This document shows, piece after piece, positions 1 through 11,834 of a stretch of DNA of 64,000 nucleotides (its first letter is position 1; the number at the start of each line of letters is the position of its first letter). The translations under genes were made by a program, and so were the position numbers. The notes beneath the pieces were generated by a model. It saw nothing but the letters and a program-made list of their open reading frames with translations. It was not told the origin of the DNA and ran no database searches. Source of the DNA: Zopfochytrium polystomum (Eukaryota; Chytridiomycota; Chytridiomycetes; Chytridiales; Chytridiaceae); the NCBI GenBank assembly GCA_025765615.1, contig JAIVFJ010000073.1, positions 217,667 to 281,666 on the forward strand, given 5' to 3'.

Positions 1-508
1 AGGCGCCTAGTCAGTCTAAATTCTGTGCAACCAATCTTGCGCGGGCTGTCCATGATTGGATTTTGTCCAGTGTTGACGGAGGGAGCACAGACAACGGTTG
101 TGAAACAAATGTCCTTCTTCTTCCTTTATCCAACTTATCTAAAAAGCCCTCAATGCATGCTCAGGGATTATGGGAACTTCTTCATCTTCAATCACTGTGC
201 AGGTACTGTTAAGTCTGTGTCTCTCTCTTTCAAATGAAGCCGACACCCAATTACAGTATGTCGGCATTTATCGGTTAGGCAGTGGCCCCATGGGTGAACG
301 GTTCGGATTTCCACTCGACCAAGGTTTTGCGCGAACTTTATTATCATTATCATGCAACTTGCATCTTCATACCGCACAAAGTGCCCTACAAGATGCCATC
401 ATCAAAGAAAATCTGAAGCTTTTGGTCTCCTCCTTGGCCCAACAGGAGACAGTTTATCTCCGCCTCCAGAACCCTCGGTTGCATGCTCCCCCGTTTTTTT
501 CTTTGTAG
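1..508 (+). CDS. possible 3' end of an unrecognised gene
   Basis: A reading frame enters from the left edge, runs to about 201, and joins across a candidate 37-base intron (GTACTG at 202, ending GAAG at 238) to a second open stretch that stops at 506-508. The second part contains the sequence YVGIYRLGSGPMGERFGF, which looks protein-like, but I recognise no family. If real, it converges on the GPATCH1-like gene and the 3' ends overlap by about 100 bases. The frame could also be chance, since it carries no domain signature. Confidence 0.22.
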
Positions 509-3056
509 TGGGCAGCTTTACTGTCGAGCGAGGAGCAATATCCAGGGATAGACCTTCGTCTTCGCCGGTCGGGAAGTCAAATTTTTTCTTTCTAAACACT
601 GGCTTCATGTTGCCCAAGTTTGCAGGCAACGCCGGTGCAGATCGCGAAGTTGAAGAGATTAATTGCTATTTCTACCAATTAGTTCATCGATTTGAAGCAC
701 AAGCAGGACATACCTCGTCTGCTTTGCTGTCATCATCAGAATCCGAATCGGCGAAAATTGCTTTGAAAATGTCCAGCGAGGGTCGCGGTGGCTCATCAAG
801 TTCTTCTTTGGACTGGTGCGGCCCGTTTTCGTCATCGTCTGCTTGCGCTGGAGTTGCAGATATCACCGATTTTAGCTCCTCCATAGCCTTCGAGTTGAGC
901 ACCTCCTTATCCTCAGCAATCGGCTCGTTCTTCGAGACACCATAGGGGTTTGGAACATTAAAGCGCTTGCAAAGTAGCTTCGCTGGATGGAAGTCCATGA
1001 TACGACGCGTCGCTAGCCCGTACTTGATGGGCTCAACAGTCCGCTCAGTTAGCTTGAAATGATACCGTAAGCCCAGCATTTGTCAGATTGGGTGGCAATC
1101 AACCTTGTCGCTTCCGCTCGACGATGATGTAAATCTAGCTGCCATTAAATCAGATAGCGGTCGGAATATCTGAGCTGCTTTGGCGAATTCGATCAGTTCC
1201 GTTCTCTCCTCTTGCGGGGAAAAATGCTTTACAGGAATTCGCTGGAGGATAAGGGCCCACTGGTGTCAATTCGATGGACGTACCGGCGGGTGCTTCACAT
1301 TATCATCATTTTGTCCCGCATGAAACTCCAAATACATCCGGTATCGGTTTTGCTTCTCCGGATCGTTTCCAAATGGCATGAATCCCTTCAAGGCTGCCAC
1401 GGCAACATCCTTGCTAAGCGATGTACTCTCAGGACTTTGTTTTTGGCTGCTTTGTTCGAGATATTGGTTGAGTTTCGCTTGGGCTTCTTGGGGTATGAAA
1501 GCGAAAACTGAACGTGCCGGCCCCTGAAGGGATTCTTCTCCTAGTAATTGTCGCCTCTGCTCTGCGTTCAGACGTCTCTCTTCGGGAAAGGGAATGGCAG
1601 GCACGGTTGACGTGTTACGATGGAGAGGTGTGAAGTTCGATGGGGGTTGTGGAGCGTCGAACCTACAATCTTATGAGAACACTTCTGGGGGCCGTGACTC
1701 ACCGAAATGAAACAAGAAGGGGCCTTTTTGCTGGGTGGAAAACACCTTTCCCGATCTACTTGCGCAAAATTACTTATACCATCTTCTGTGAAGGAGGAGG
1801 ATCGGAGGGCGTACCTGCAGCACCTGCCAGTGAGTTTTTTCGGAGTCGATACATTCTTCGTCGTCCAAAGTTTGATGAAAGGAAGATCGTGAGCGGTCTC
1901 CTGCATACACATCGACGTCTTCGTCGTCGTCCAAGACGCCAGTGCCAAAGCCCCCTAGATTCTTTAAGCTAAATAAAATCTCGATAAACTAACCTCTCAT
2001 TTTGAGACCAGTCAAAGTCGAAGACTGAGAAATTTCTACTGCAAACAGTGTTACTTCGATTTCCTTGATGAAACACATTTCTCCTACCCGACATTTCGGC
2101 GGCGCCCTCTTCGACTGAGGTGTGCTGGCGAAAGCCTAGACCGTATACTCCAGTTGTTCCTGTCAAAATGACTGCGGTGATATCCTGAGGCGCAAAAAGA
2201 TGGTTGGCAGCGTGTACATCCTCTTCGCCCGAATCCAGGAGAACTTTTTTCACTCTAGGTCCAACGCCTTGTCCATCTCTCCAGCCCATTTTCCGAAGAA
2301 GCTTGACGCCGATTGATCCAGAAGCAGGAACAATCAATGCATCTGCAATTTTCCCCGAAAGCCCACCAACAGCTGAGCTACTCTCAGTTAGACAAACTAC
2401 TTTAGAAGTACGTGGTAACCTTTCAGAGCCCTTGCTCATTTCATGAAGAGCTGCTTTTCTTCGGGCCAGCTCTTTCTCTGTTCCGCCAAGTAGATCGAAG
2501 GTTTCAGTTGCTTTTACCCTTCTCTCATCCTCGAGATCCTATGGGCAACTTCATCTTCGACTCAGAGAAACACAGTTTGCACTCACAGCAAGGTCGTCCT
2601 CATCCATAAAATCTTCAGGTTTTTGCTCGAATTTTCCTCTCTCCGACCTGGAAGACTTAAACTCCGCCGGTTGCCAGCCTTGGCGTTACACAAATATCGA
2701 TCACCAAACTGGACGCGAGGAAGCCGAAACCATTTCACCTACCCTCTTTAGAGCCTACAGTGTTGAAATAACCCGCAGAAAAACCGCCCTTAAAAGCACC
2801 GTGCAATCGTTTTCGGCCGCGCTCATCTCTCGCCTGCCTCTGATCTTTAGCGGATGCAATCAAAACTGTGTCCATTTCTCACCTCCTGCTGATACAAAGG
2901 CAGAACGGAATTTCTCTGCTTCGCACTGACGTCTTTCACATTGACGGGCTGAGCAGTACCGACAGTGACGAATGATTGAGGGTTGTATTCGCCGTCCGAT
3001 TCATCATCGATCGTCCCTTCCCCCCTTTCGCGTTGATCGTCCCCTTTTCGTTTCAT
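402..3056 (-). CDS. GPATCH1: GPATCH1-like G-patch splicing factor
   Basis: Homologue of GPATCH1 (plant TOUGH), a nuclear spliceosome-associated protein; its G-patch family partners are DEAH helicases (DHX35 for GPATCH1). Spliced from about ten exons. The N-terminal family block is split over exons 2-3 ([18 protein letters not shown], then WQPAEF and [11 protein letters not shown] at 2587-2678). The G-patch is [14 protein letters not shown] in the exon at 2088-2538. Next come [16 protein letters not shown] (near 1950), [15 protein letters not shown] (near 1370), [20 protein letters not shown] (near 1150), [13 protein letters not shown] (near 960) and [18 protein letters not shown] (near 760). 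The last exon ends with TGA at 402. One exon is only 31 bases (1994-2024). I chose the ATG at 3056 because acidic family sequence follows it; an in-frame ATG at 3122 would leave only 26 bases to TRM5. Exon ends between about 1600 and 1950 are uncertain. Confidence 0.88.
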
Positions 3057-3148
3057 TTCCCCCTTGCACTGTATTTTCAAATTAGTCGACCTTGTCAGGT
3101 TCGAACAAGAAGAAGCCGTCATATCTTCGATTACTCAACCCTGCCTAT
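3057..3148. promoter_or_regulatory. shared divergent promoter of GPATCH1-like and TRM5
   Basis: Only 92 bases separate the chosen start codons of the two divergent genes, so both promoters and 5' leaders must overlap here. I see no clear TATA box. The assignment rests on gene geometry alone. Confidence 0.5.
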
Positions 3149-4792
3149 ATGGCTGCGACGGCCACGATTATTTCTCCGCCCGCGAATAAGGGACTGCTGG
3201 CTTTGAACAAGGAACTATTTCGCCGAACGATCAACCTGGTTGCGCTTCGCATTTCAACAGCGTCTTGCCACGCTGCTATGCAGCAACTTCAAGGCTTCAT
3301 GCTTGACACGCCTCGATTGCGGAGCATCGTGGACGATCCGGCGTGTCCTGACAAATCAGCGAAAACTCGCTTCTTACTGTTGAACCCAGCTATAACGGAC
3401 TCCAGTGCGTTACTCTCCCATGCAGAGTTCATTGACCTCTAACGACTCGCAGGACTGGACGCACTGCCCCAAACAGTCCAAGACTTCGCGTTAAGCGTTA
3501 AGGCTGAAACAACCACCTACTCCTTGAATCTCGACTACGATTACTGGTCTGCCGGTTAGTTGTTAAATATGCGGGATGATTCCACTGAGCGAGCCGCAGA
3601 GCAAATTTTGAGGTCGATTCTTCCCGATGAGCTTGACATTCCTGGGTCTTTCGAACTTGTTGGCCACATTGGTGCGTTCCTGGGATTATGATGCCTTGGC
3701 TAATTAGGGACCTCATGGGCAGCCCACTTGAACCTCAGACCGGAATATCTTCAATTCAAAGAGATAATTGGCAACGTAATACTTGATGTAAGTTCTTCCT
3801 ACTTTATTCACCTAACTTGTCGCAGAAAAATAAGTATGTTAAAACGGTGGTGAACAAACTCGACTCTATCGATAACACATTTCGTTTTTTCAAAATGGAA
3901 GTCTTGGCTGGAGAGAAAAACTTTCTCACCGAATTGGTATTGACGGAAACAAATAATTTAGTTTAACACTTTTGTAGAAAGAAAACAACTGCCGATTTGA
4001 ATTCGACTTTTCAACTGTTTATTGGAACTCGCGACTTCAGCTGGAGCATAACCGCATCATTCAAACTCTGAAGGCAAGCGACCGTGTCTGCGATGTTTTC
4101 GCTGGGGTTGGCCCCTTTGCCATTCCCGCCGCGAAGAATCAAAAATGCCAAGTTTACGCAAACGATTTGAACCCCGCATCGTTCAAATACCTCGACATTA
4201 ATATTAAAAAAAATAAGGTGAGCATCAGTCAAGAGCAAGATGGAGTTGAGACTTGTGTTCAGGTGCAATCTCTGGTGAAGCCTTTCAACCAAGATGGTCG
4301 TGAATTCATCCGAATGTCTTTACGGGAGCTGAACAACTTAGACAGTAAAAGCAATCCGACTTCTCTCGCGGAGACTACAAATTTCAAGTGGTTTTCTCAC
4401 TACATTATGAATTTACCGGCGACGGCTATCGAGTTTCTTGGTTTGAAAGCTTCTTTCTGGCGAGCAGTCCTAATCGAAAACAAAAGATGCTTTCCGGGGC
4501 CTCTTCCACGATCGACAAAAGGAAATCGACGAATCAAAATTACCACTGATACATTGCTACTGCTTTTCGAAAGCGGCTGATTTGGAAGCGGACGTGCGCG
4601 AGGTTTGGATTGATGAAAGTTCTTTTAGCGCCTGATCAAGTGTGATAGAGAGTTCAGGAAGCGATTGGGTTTACTTTTCAGCCTGGTCAGCTAAAAGTGC
4701 ACCGAGTTCGAGATGTTGCCCCGAAGAAGGAAATGCTGTGTGTGTCATTTTATCTGCCCAAAGAGGTTGCGTTTGAATTGCCAGCCAGGTAA
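3149..4792 (+). CDS. TRM5: tRNA (guanine-37-N1)-methyltransferase Trm5
   Basis: Transfers methyl from S-adenosylmethionine to N1 of G37, 3' of the anticodon, which prevents frameshifting; it acts in cytosol and mitochondria. Nine exons join in frame: 3149-3404, 3453-3554, 3600-3671, 3723-3787, 3826-3936, 3978-4217, 4263-4440, 4487-4618 and 4653-4792, giving 431 residues, close to family size. The N-terminal domain starts with NKGLLALNKELF. Then come ILRSILPDELDIP and GHI-AHLNLRPEY, KTVVNKLDSIDNTFR-FFKMEVLAGE, VYWNSRLQLEHNRI-type sequence, the SAM site DVFAGVGPFAIPAAK, NDLNP, the catalytic-region motif MNLPATAIEFL, IHCYCFSK and RVRDVAPKKEMLC. Introns are 34-51 bases with GT-AG ends; the last uses GT at 4619 and AG at 4651-4652. 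No frame damage is visible. Confidence 0.93.
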
Positions 4793-5311
<519 letters not shown>

Positions 5312-7593
5312 CAACACAAAGAATGAACATTCAGAGGGACAATCCTCTGAGGGATTGGTGCCAGAGCACCGATTACTCGCGTGGCTGCAGGCTGATGCGA
5401 GGGGAAACGGAAGGGCACTCCCGAGGGCGCAACACAACCGCAGAATAAAGAGAGAGAAGAGGGAAACAGGGGTTTTTTATCTCAGGAACCTAATCTCAAA
5501 ATACAACAGGGGCGGTTAATAGCGACGGGACGGACAGGGCGCAACCTAGCGCCCCTCGTCGTGGACGGTGCTGCAGGAGCCCGGAGAGAGAGAAGGGAGT
5601 CGACTATGTAGGGGTCGGAAGGTCGCCAGCAGGGAACTCGCACGCGGAAACACCTGTGATCGTACACGCACCCCACTGGGCTGCGTCAGCACAATCACTC
5701 AACCAACAGGCTTTATTGCATCGCACTTGTACTCACACATCTCACCCTCACAGCAATAGGACCGAGGCAGGCACTTGTAGATCAAACTCTCAGGTGTCAG
5801 GGGCTGCACCAGGCGCAGCCACCAACACCCTCGCAGGGATGGGAAGGTTGGGGACGACGACGCCGTCGTCACTGCCACCACCACCACTGTCATTGCTGCA
5901 GGCATGCACCAGGGATCCTCACTCCAACACAGAGCCGGCAATGTCACACAGTCGCTGGTGGGGCCAGCTGCATTCCCCACCCACGGCCCCTTAAGAGGAG
6001 CCCCACTAAGGGACCATGTACACACCCCGGTGTGTACCATCTCTCACTACCCTCACCTTTGTGAGCTGGATGGATTTGAAGGGACTCTGTATTGGTGCCA
6101 AGGACAGAAATCAGATTGAAGAAAAGGAAAAAGCGAAATGGCCCAAAAACAGAGAGAGAGAGAAAATTGACAAGTCAACCCCCCTGACTTGGAGCATCCA
6201 CCACAAATGCTCTAAGTCCCCCCAACCCTATGCGTGTATGTACAAGTGCCGAAAATAAATAATAAATTAGGCAGGCTTGGGGTACAGCCTGTCAGGCACC
6301 CCATCCCTAGGCAGTCGGGCCGTCTCCGCTAGTCACCGAAAAAGAGAATATGTTGAGAAAACCCTGGTGCAATGGAAACTGTTAAGACAAAAGTAGTAAA
6401 AGCAGGCCCAATAATAATAAAGATGGGTTATCCGCAAATACACTTTGATAACGCCTTGGAAACTAAAGAACCGGGAATAATAATAGGGGTCCCGATCCTT
6501 GCGGTTTTATGACAGGTACGCTTGTTTTTGTGAATAAAATCCCTAGACTTTATCACTGAGACCTCAGTGTAGTCTCACACAGCAACAACTTCAGCAAACA
6601 AGCAGCATACCAGGTCCAGCAGCTGCTCCAAATGCAACAGCAACACCATCTGCCGCAGCAACCCCAGCAACTGCAGCAGATCCTGTTGGAGTATACGCAC
6701 ATTGGTAGTACTTTATTCAAGATTCTCTGACCCGTTGGTACTCTTCTGAGGGAATTTCAGCACTGTTCGAGTGCTTGGTAAGGTTCCTGGGATTTCGATC
6801 CACAGGCTGGACACACCACATCATTGTGCTTTACACTAGCAATTTGAAAGGAATTAATCGGAGCCATGATCACTTCTTTGCTCACATACTCCATGGAGTT
6901 TTAGCCACATCTGCGTGATGCAACAGGGTCATTGTCTCCCAGCTGGCCGCCTGAACATCTCCCACTTTGCCTCCCAGGCATTTTGACTCAGAGATGCCTT
7001 CCAGGCAAACCATTATTGCAACATACTCGTCTCGAACATACGACACATCAGCGATTGACCCGTGACATCAGCAACACATCAGACACACACTTGCGACATT
7101 TGTGTCACCACTTTGACACATCACTTGCCACTGATAGCGACACTTGAGTCAGCATAATCCATGCATTTCTGAAAGTCTGTGTTGTCTCTGCCCTAGTGTT
7201 GGTGAAGGCCTGCTTGGTGCTTGGGTCCACAAAACCCCTGAGTTCATGGAACTAATTGGAAGCCTAAGGCAGAAAAGCATCAGGCCTACGCCACAAAATT
7301 ACAGATTTTCAGAGGAAAATCAAAGTTGGCAAAATTGATGATCCCATCAGCAGCCAACTGTCAAAAGCCAGCTCTCTAAAGGTTTCTGCCACAGTTTATG
7401 GGTGAGTAGTTTGTCATATTGGCCATGCTTCAATTTTCTCAGACTCTTCTTGTTTAATCACATTTTCATTTTTCTTTCACTTTGTTTTCCTCACTGCAGA
7501 GATCTCAATGTCACTCACTGCGTGTCAGACGGTACCATCAATCCAATTTCTCTTGATAGTATCACTGGAGTACAAAAGAACATCCTTGCTTTG
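5312..7593. other. unassigned intergenic DNA, probably decayed repeats
   Basis: No family recognised. A perfect 9-base inverted repeat with a 2-base centre (GTACACACC/GGTGTGTAC) lies at 6015-6034. A short Gln/Pro/Ala-rich frame (about 6583-6707) ends at a TAG and resembles low-complexity gag or host coding sequence, but has no domain. Open frames are all under 115 codons. Confidence 0.4.
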
Positions 7594-7826
7594 TGTTGAG
7601 ATTTGAGCCTAGGAAGCCAGCTTCCCATGTCGATGGCGCCTTGTCGCTGCTGCTGATGCGACTTACACTAAGTTGGGTAAGCCAAAAGGCCTAATCTGAA
7701 TCCAACGAAAAGAGTTAGGTGAAGACAGTGTGATTCTAGCTTTGCTTTCCTAGGCTTTGCCGGCGAGGACAATGCTACTAGAATCACACTGAATGGGTTC
7801 AGAGAAATGTTGAACTGGGGCAGCTC
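7594..7826 (+). repeat. R3 repeat, gag-like coding relic (copy 1)
   Basis: Begins TGTTGAGATTTGAGCC. It matches, on the opposite strand, 48383-48605, while the flanks differ. The two copies differ mostly by scattered substitutions and keep a readable frame (GFAGEDN, TRITLN, FREMLN near 7735-7815), suggesting gag-type coding sequence of a dispersed retroelement. The family is not identified. Confidence 0.55.
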
Positions 7827-7844
7827 ACATTTCTCTGAACCCAT
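7793..7844. repeat. perfect 18-bp hairpin at the end of R3
   Basis: The arm ATGGGTTCAGAGAAATGT (7793-7810) is exactly repeated in reverse complement at 7827-7844 with a 16-base loop. The right arm continues as inverted R3 sequence, so this looks like a fold-back formed at the R3 breakpoint. Confidence 0.85.
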
Positions 7845-9284
7845 TGAGCTTCCACCCTCTTGCGACGCCACCTTCTCTCGCGATGTTGCCTACTACACTG
7901 CAACTTCAACACCTTGCTGCTTTCAGCAAAAGGCAGGAATGGCGAAGTCATGCTGGACGGCAACCCCAGCAAGCACAACAGGACATTCACCACTCTTTTG
8001 TTAGGGCCCGGACCTTTTTGCGATGCATTTGGCATCAACCCAGCAAACAGCAGTGTTGGTAAGTTATTTTCTGTTATCAGCACCATGCACAGCGAGGTTA
8101 CTTGTGAACGTTGATGTGACTTGTGTCAATGCAGTGGTGTAAGTTGACATTTCGTTGGAGAGTTCTGCTGTAAGTTCCTCCAACCAGTCACCGAAATTCT
8201 CTGGTCCCTCCAAGATGCTGAAGGACTTGGCAACATACTTTCAGTAGTCATGTTGTTCTTCTCAGGGCGATTATGTGTGCCAAGTTTCAAAGGATTTCAT
8301 TGGGTTTTGGGTCTGTTGTGAAGGTGGTGTTTGCAGTAGATGAAAAGTTGGATTGTAGGCTTGGTGTGTGACAGGTAGGAGGGTGTGTGAGGACAACAGG
8401 CTGTTGAGCCTGCGACCTCAAATAAAAATAGTATACCCCGCTTTTTTAACTGATAATTTGCGAGGATTATCAATTTGACTCAACCAACCAATGTTTCACG
8501 AAAGTGACGTAACACAGCTGGACCCCATTTCTTATTATTTTCATGGGTTATTATTGTCCCTGCAAGCTGAACCACTGAGATTTGGACTGTCTCTTAGCCA
8601 CAGCCATGTATATTATTCACGTTATTATTACGCACTAAGTTGCAGGCCAAATGGCTCAGGCTGCTCTGCACTACTGGTAAGAGGTCCTCTAGCTCAGCGG
8701 TGTAGGGCGCTCCCTTTGATGGGAAAGGTGCTGTTCGAGACATGCTGGCAGTCACTGAGTGAATGATGCAGAAATGTTAAGTTCTGCACAATGACTAAGC
8801 CTTACTCTCCTCCCTTTTGGAAATGGATTAGGATGATGTGCTTCAGTGGGTAGAAGTACAGAGTCCAGGTGTACACAGAGCTAACACAGAGCTGCTGCAT
8901 AAGCTACCATGATGAAAGGCCTCATGAAAGGGTATGAGATCACGGGGTTTTTCTCCTTCTTCATTGATGATTTTACTTAATTTTTCAATTAGTAGTTTAT
9001 CCTGTTGTTCCTGTTTTTACTGTTTTATCTTTTATTTATTTGTTTGTTTGTTGTCTCTGTGTGTGTCTCTTTTCTTTTGTGGCTGTGAGTGACTGTCGTC
9101 CTCTTTGCACCAATCAGCTCTCCCCATCTCCTTCATCCTTCTTGGCAGCTGATGCCAAGAAATGCTCCATGATTTTCTGAGCTGTCTTCCTTGTTTGATG
9201 GCTCAGCCCCATTGTTTGGTGACTCACTCCTCCTCTCTCTTCTTTGTTGTTTTATTTATTGTTTTGTTCTTTTGTATATGTTTT
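7845..9284. other. unassigned DNA with a tRNA-like island
   Basis: Apart from the tRNA-like segment listed separately, I recognise nothing. The frame near 7860-8060, ending at a GTAAGT, looks mildly protein-like (GRNGEVMLDGNPSKHNRT) but has no family match. Confidence 0.35.
8684..8745 (+). repeat. tRNA-like SINE or tRNA relic
   Basis: TAGCTCAGCGG at 8690-8700 fits the internal promoter A box, and GTTCGAGAC at 8733-8741 fits a B box. Their spacing is that of a tRNA head. The acceptor arms do not pair, so it is not a functional tRNA. A second copy was not seen in the window. Confidence 0.45.
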
Positions 9285-9510
9285 TGAAAGAATTTGCTAT
9301 GTTGGCTGATGGATTGGGCTGCTGTTGTGTACACTACTGAAGGTGGTGGTGGTGGGAGGTTGATCATTGGCTTCTGTCAGTCTTGTGTTTGTCTTTATGC
9401 AAAATTGTTACAAGGACCATCACTTCCAAAATGCTGCGAGTCATCCTTGAAGAGCAGCATCAGGTCAAAGCTCCTGCACACTGCTCACACCAAAAGACCC
9501 AAAACTAACA
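9285..9510 (-). repeat. 3' LTR of a Copia-2-like element
   Basis: On the minus strand it runs TGTTAGTTTTGGG ... AATTCTTTCA. It matches LTRs at 47966-48204 and 48647-48875 along their whole length and 35061-35303 in part. A polypurine tract (AGGGGGGAG) directly precedes it on the minus strand, as expected for a 3' LTR. Confidence 0.8.
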
Positions 9511-10537
9511 CTCCCCCCTAAGCTGTGGGCAGGAGCAAAGGCCGGCACAGAGGAAAACCTTAAGCCATGGTCAACTTAAGGAAACCGTACACCGGAGAAT
9601 CACAAACAGGTATGACTGGCCATCAGATGGCAGAACAGAAAGGACAGACCACACTAACAAGAAATGAATCGGGGCACATATTGAACTTCAGAGGTAAAAG
9701 AAAGTGAGTCAAAGTAAATGAAAAAGAACAAAGAAGAAAACAGCTTCACAGATAAGAAAAAATGAATCAGAGGAACGAGAAGAAACAAAGGCCAATGCGA
9801 CTTGAATGGTATTCACTGAGAATAGCTGAGAGAGATTTTGTCATATAGTCTGCAGGCTGTTCTCCTCCAGCAATCCATTCAAGCCGTACTACCTTTGTTC
9901 CACAAGTTCTCAAATAGAGTGATACTTTACAATGATATGCTTTGACCTATTGGTGTAAAGATCATTTGAGCTGAGGTTGAGCACACCACTGTTGTCAGTG
10001 TAGATGACAAGAGGAGTTGGAGACGGAAGTTGAAGTGCTGAGTAGAGTTGGGATAGTGCCTTAAGTTCTCGTCCTGGGTCAGGCACTGCTACATATTCAG
10101 CTTCCTGTGGTGACAACATGACAGTGCTGCTCCGAACAGATGACCAACTAATAGCCGTTCCCCAAATAGAACATAGTAGCCAAGCTGTGATTTCCCATTA
10201 TTAATCGAGGACCTGAATAAGGATCTTCATGTGTTGCTTGCTGGGATCCTTGCTGAAGGCACAAAGATATGAGACTGCTGAGGCAAGGTCTGGTGTGTGT
10301 TGCAAGGTAGTTGATGCCGTCATGGATTGCCTGGTACAGTCTGTGATCTGCAGTTACTATATCGATCCTATGTGGCTGAAGATTGAGACTACTGGGAAGG
10401 GCAGTTACTGCAGTGCAGTTGCTCATAATGTTTGCATGGCACTGAAGTAACTCCTTGCTATAGACTTTCTTGTGTAAGAAGATTCCGTCATGTTGATATT
10501 CCAGGTGCATATTGAGGGTGATTTTCATTGCTTCCAT
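9511..10537 (-). pseudogene. Copia-2-like RT/RNase H relic
   Basis: The end of a Ty1/copia pol gene. SPQEAEYVAVPDPGRELKAL, IYTDNSGVLNLSSNDLYTNRS and KHIIVKY (9910-10119) match the RNase H end of the Copia-2 copy at 41150-41340 nearly residue for residue. The part at 10148-10537 (YSKELLQCHAN, INYLATHTRP) matches its RT connection. Frames are broken. It lies upstream of the 9285-9510 LTR in the correct orientation, so the two are one element truncated on its 5' side. The 264 bases to the next LTR hold nothing I can name. Confidence 0.8.
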
Positions 10538-10801
10538 TTCACAGAGTTTGTAAAAAGGTTAGGCAAGGCAATGGCAGAAGTGTTTGCCAGAATCGCCAAA
10601 AAACAAATATTGTTAACTTAGCTTGTGGTGTGGATGATGAGTTAATCTGACAAAGGTGGATGCAGTAGTCCCAGAAGATTGCACTTTCCTGACAACTGTT
10701 TGATTCAACTCCAGCAGTCAGTGCGGTGGTAATGAACTGCTTGAGGCAGATTTGGCACATGAAATATGCTGTTGAGGTATGTGTTCCTGATATCCACTGT
10801 G

Positions 10802-11109
10802 TGTCAGGAACAGGGCAGGACAGGACAAGGCAGACAAGGAACTGAGAGGAGTGATGATTGTACTGGAAACAATAATTCACTTGAGGGATGGGACAGGTCC
10901 CCCATCCCCCTTTTATACCTTTTGAGAGTCTTCCTTGTCAAGACTCAAAGAAAGTTCCAGAAAGAGCAATTAGTAATACAATGATACCAATGATACCAAT
11001 GACAACAAGACAAGTCAGGAAAGCAAAGAAGGTTCCAGAAGGTTCCACAAGGTTCCATGAAGGAATGTTCTAGAAGGTTCCAGAGGTTTCCAGAGGGTGA
11101 TTCATAACA
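10802..11109 (-). repeat. solo LTR of the chromovirus
   Basis: 308 bases, TGTTATGAATCACC ... GGAACCTGACA-type ends, read on the minus strand. It is the same length as, and nearly identical to, the 3' LTR at 31926-32233. No gypsy coding sequence adjoins it and no clear 5-base target duplication flanks it. Confidence 0.88.
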
Positions 11110-11115
11110 CTCCGC

Positions 11116-11570
11116 GTGTGGGTTCGTCACCAATGCAAACCAAGACTTGATTCACTGTCCCCAATTTCCTGGCTGCTCTGTGTGTGGGCAGTTGGACCAT
11201 GCAAACCAAGATTCGCTTCTTTGTCCCTGCTTCACTGGCTGCTTGGTGTGTGGGCAGTTGAACCATCCAAATCAAGGCTCGCTGCTCTGTCCCTGATTTC
11301 CTGGCTGCTCTGCGTGCGGACTCACCAATCATATTGACCAAACTTCCCCCCTCTGTCCTAACTTTGCTGGCTGCACCTCCTGTGGACACTGCAGTCACCA
11401 TGGCCCAAACTCTCTTCAATGCCCGAACCACCAGCCATACCCAAGATGCAGTCGTCGGGATCACCTACACGAGCGCTCAAGGCTTTGCCCTCGACCTTGC
11501 CTCACTTGCCTGGGCAATGATGAGCCTACTGACATTGCAATAATCCCACCAGTCTGTCAATTCACTTGAC
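11116..11570 (+). pseudogene. Helitron zinc-knuckle array
   Basis: Five to six tandem copies of a C-x2-C-G-x3-H-x6/7-C-P module, for example GCSVCGQLDHANQDSLLCP and GCTSCGHCSHHGPNSLQCP, about 22-24 residues each. One in-frame TGA interrupts the third. Modules of this kind stand before the N-terminal domain in many fungal Helitrons; nucleic-acid binding is presumed. Confidence 0.72.
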
Positions 11571-11834
11571 TGTCCCTACTGCCTTCTGTGTGATGCCGGT
11601 GGTAGCATGGATCACCTTGACCACCAGAGCGAAGATTGTCCTGGCCACATCCCCTGCCCTGCCTGCAGCCAAAGAACCCACCAAACGAGGAGGGACCGTT
11701 GATGCCCAAAGACAATTGCTCAGCTTGGGATAGCAGTGGCTCAGGAGTTTTGTGCTGATCAGGTGAGGTCCATTTTCATTTGCCTTGCAGTATTGGTGAT
11801 GCCCTCCTGATCACCCACCCCAATTTTTGCATTT

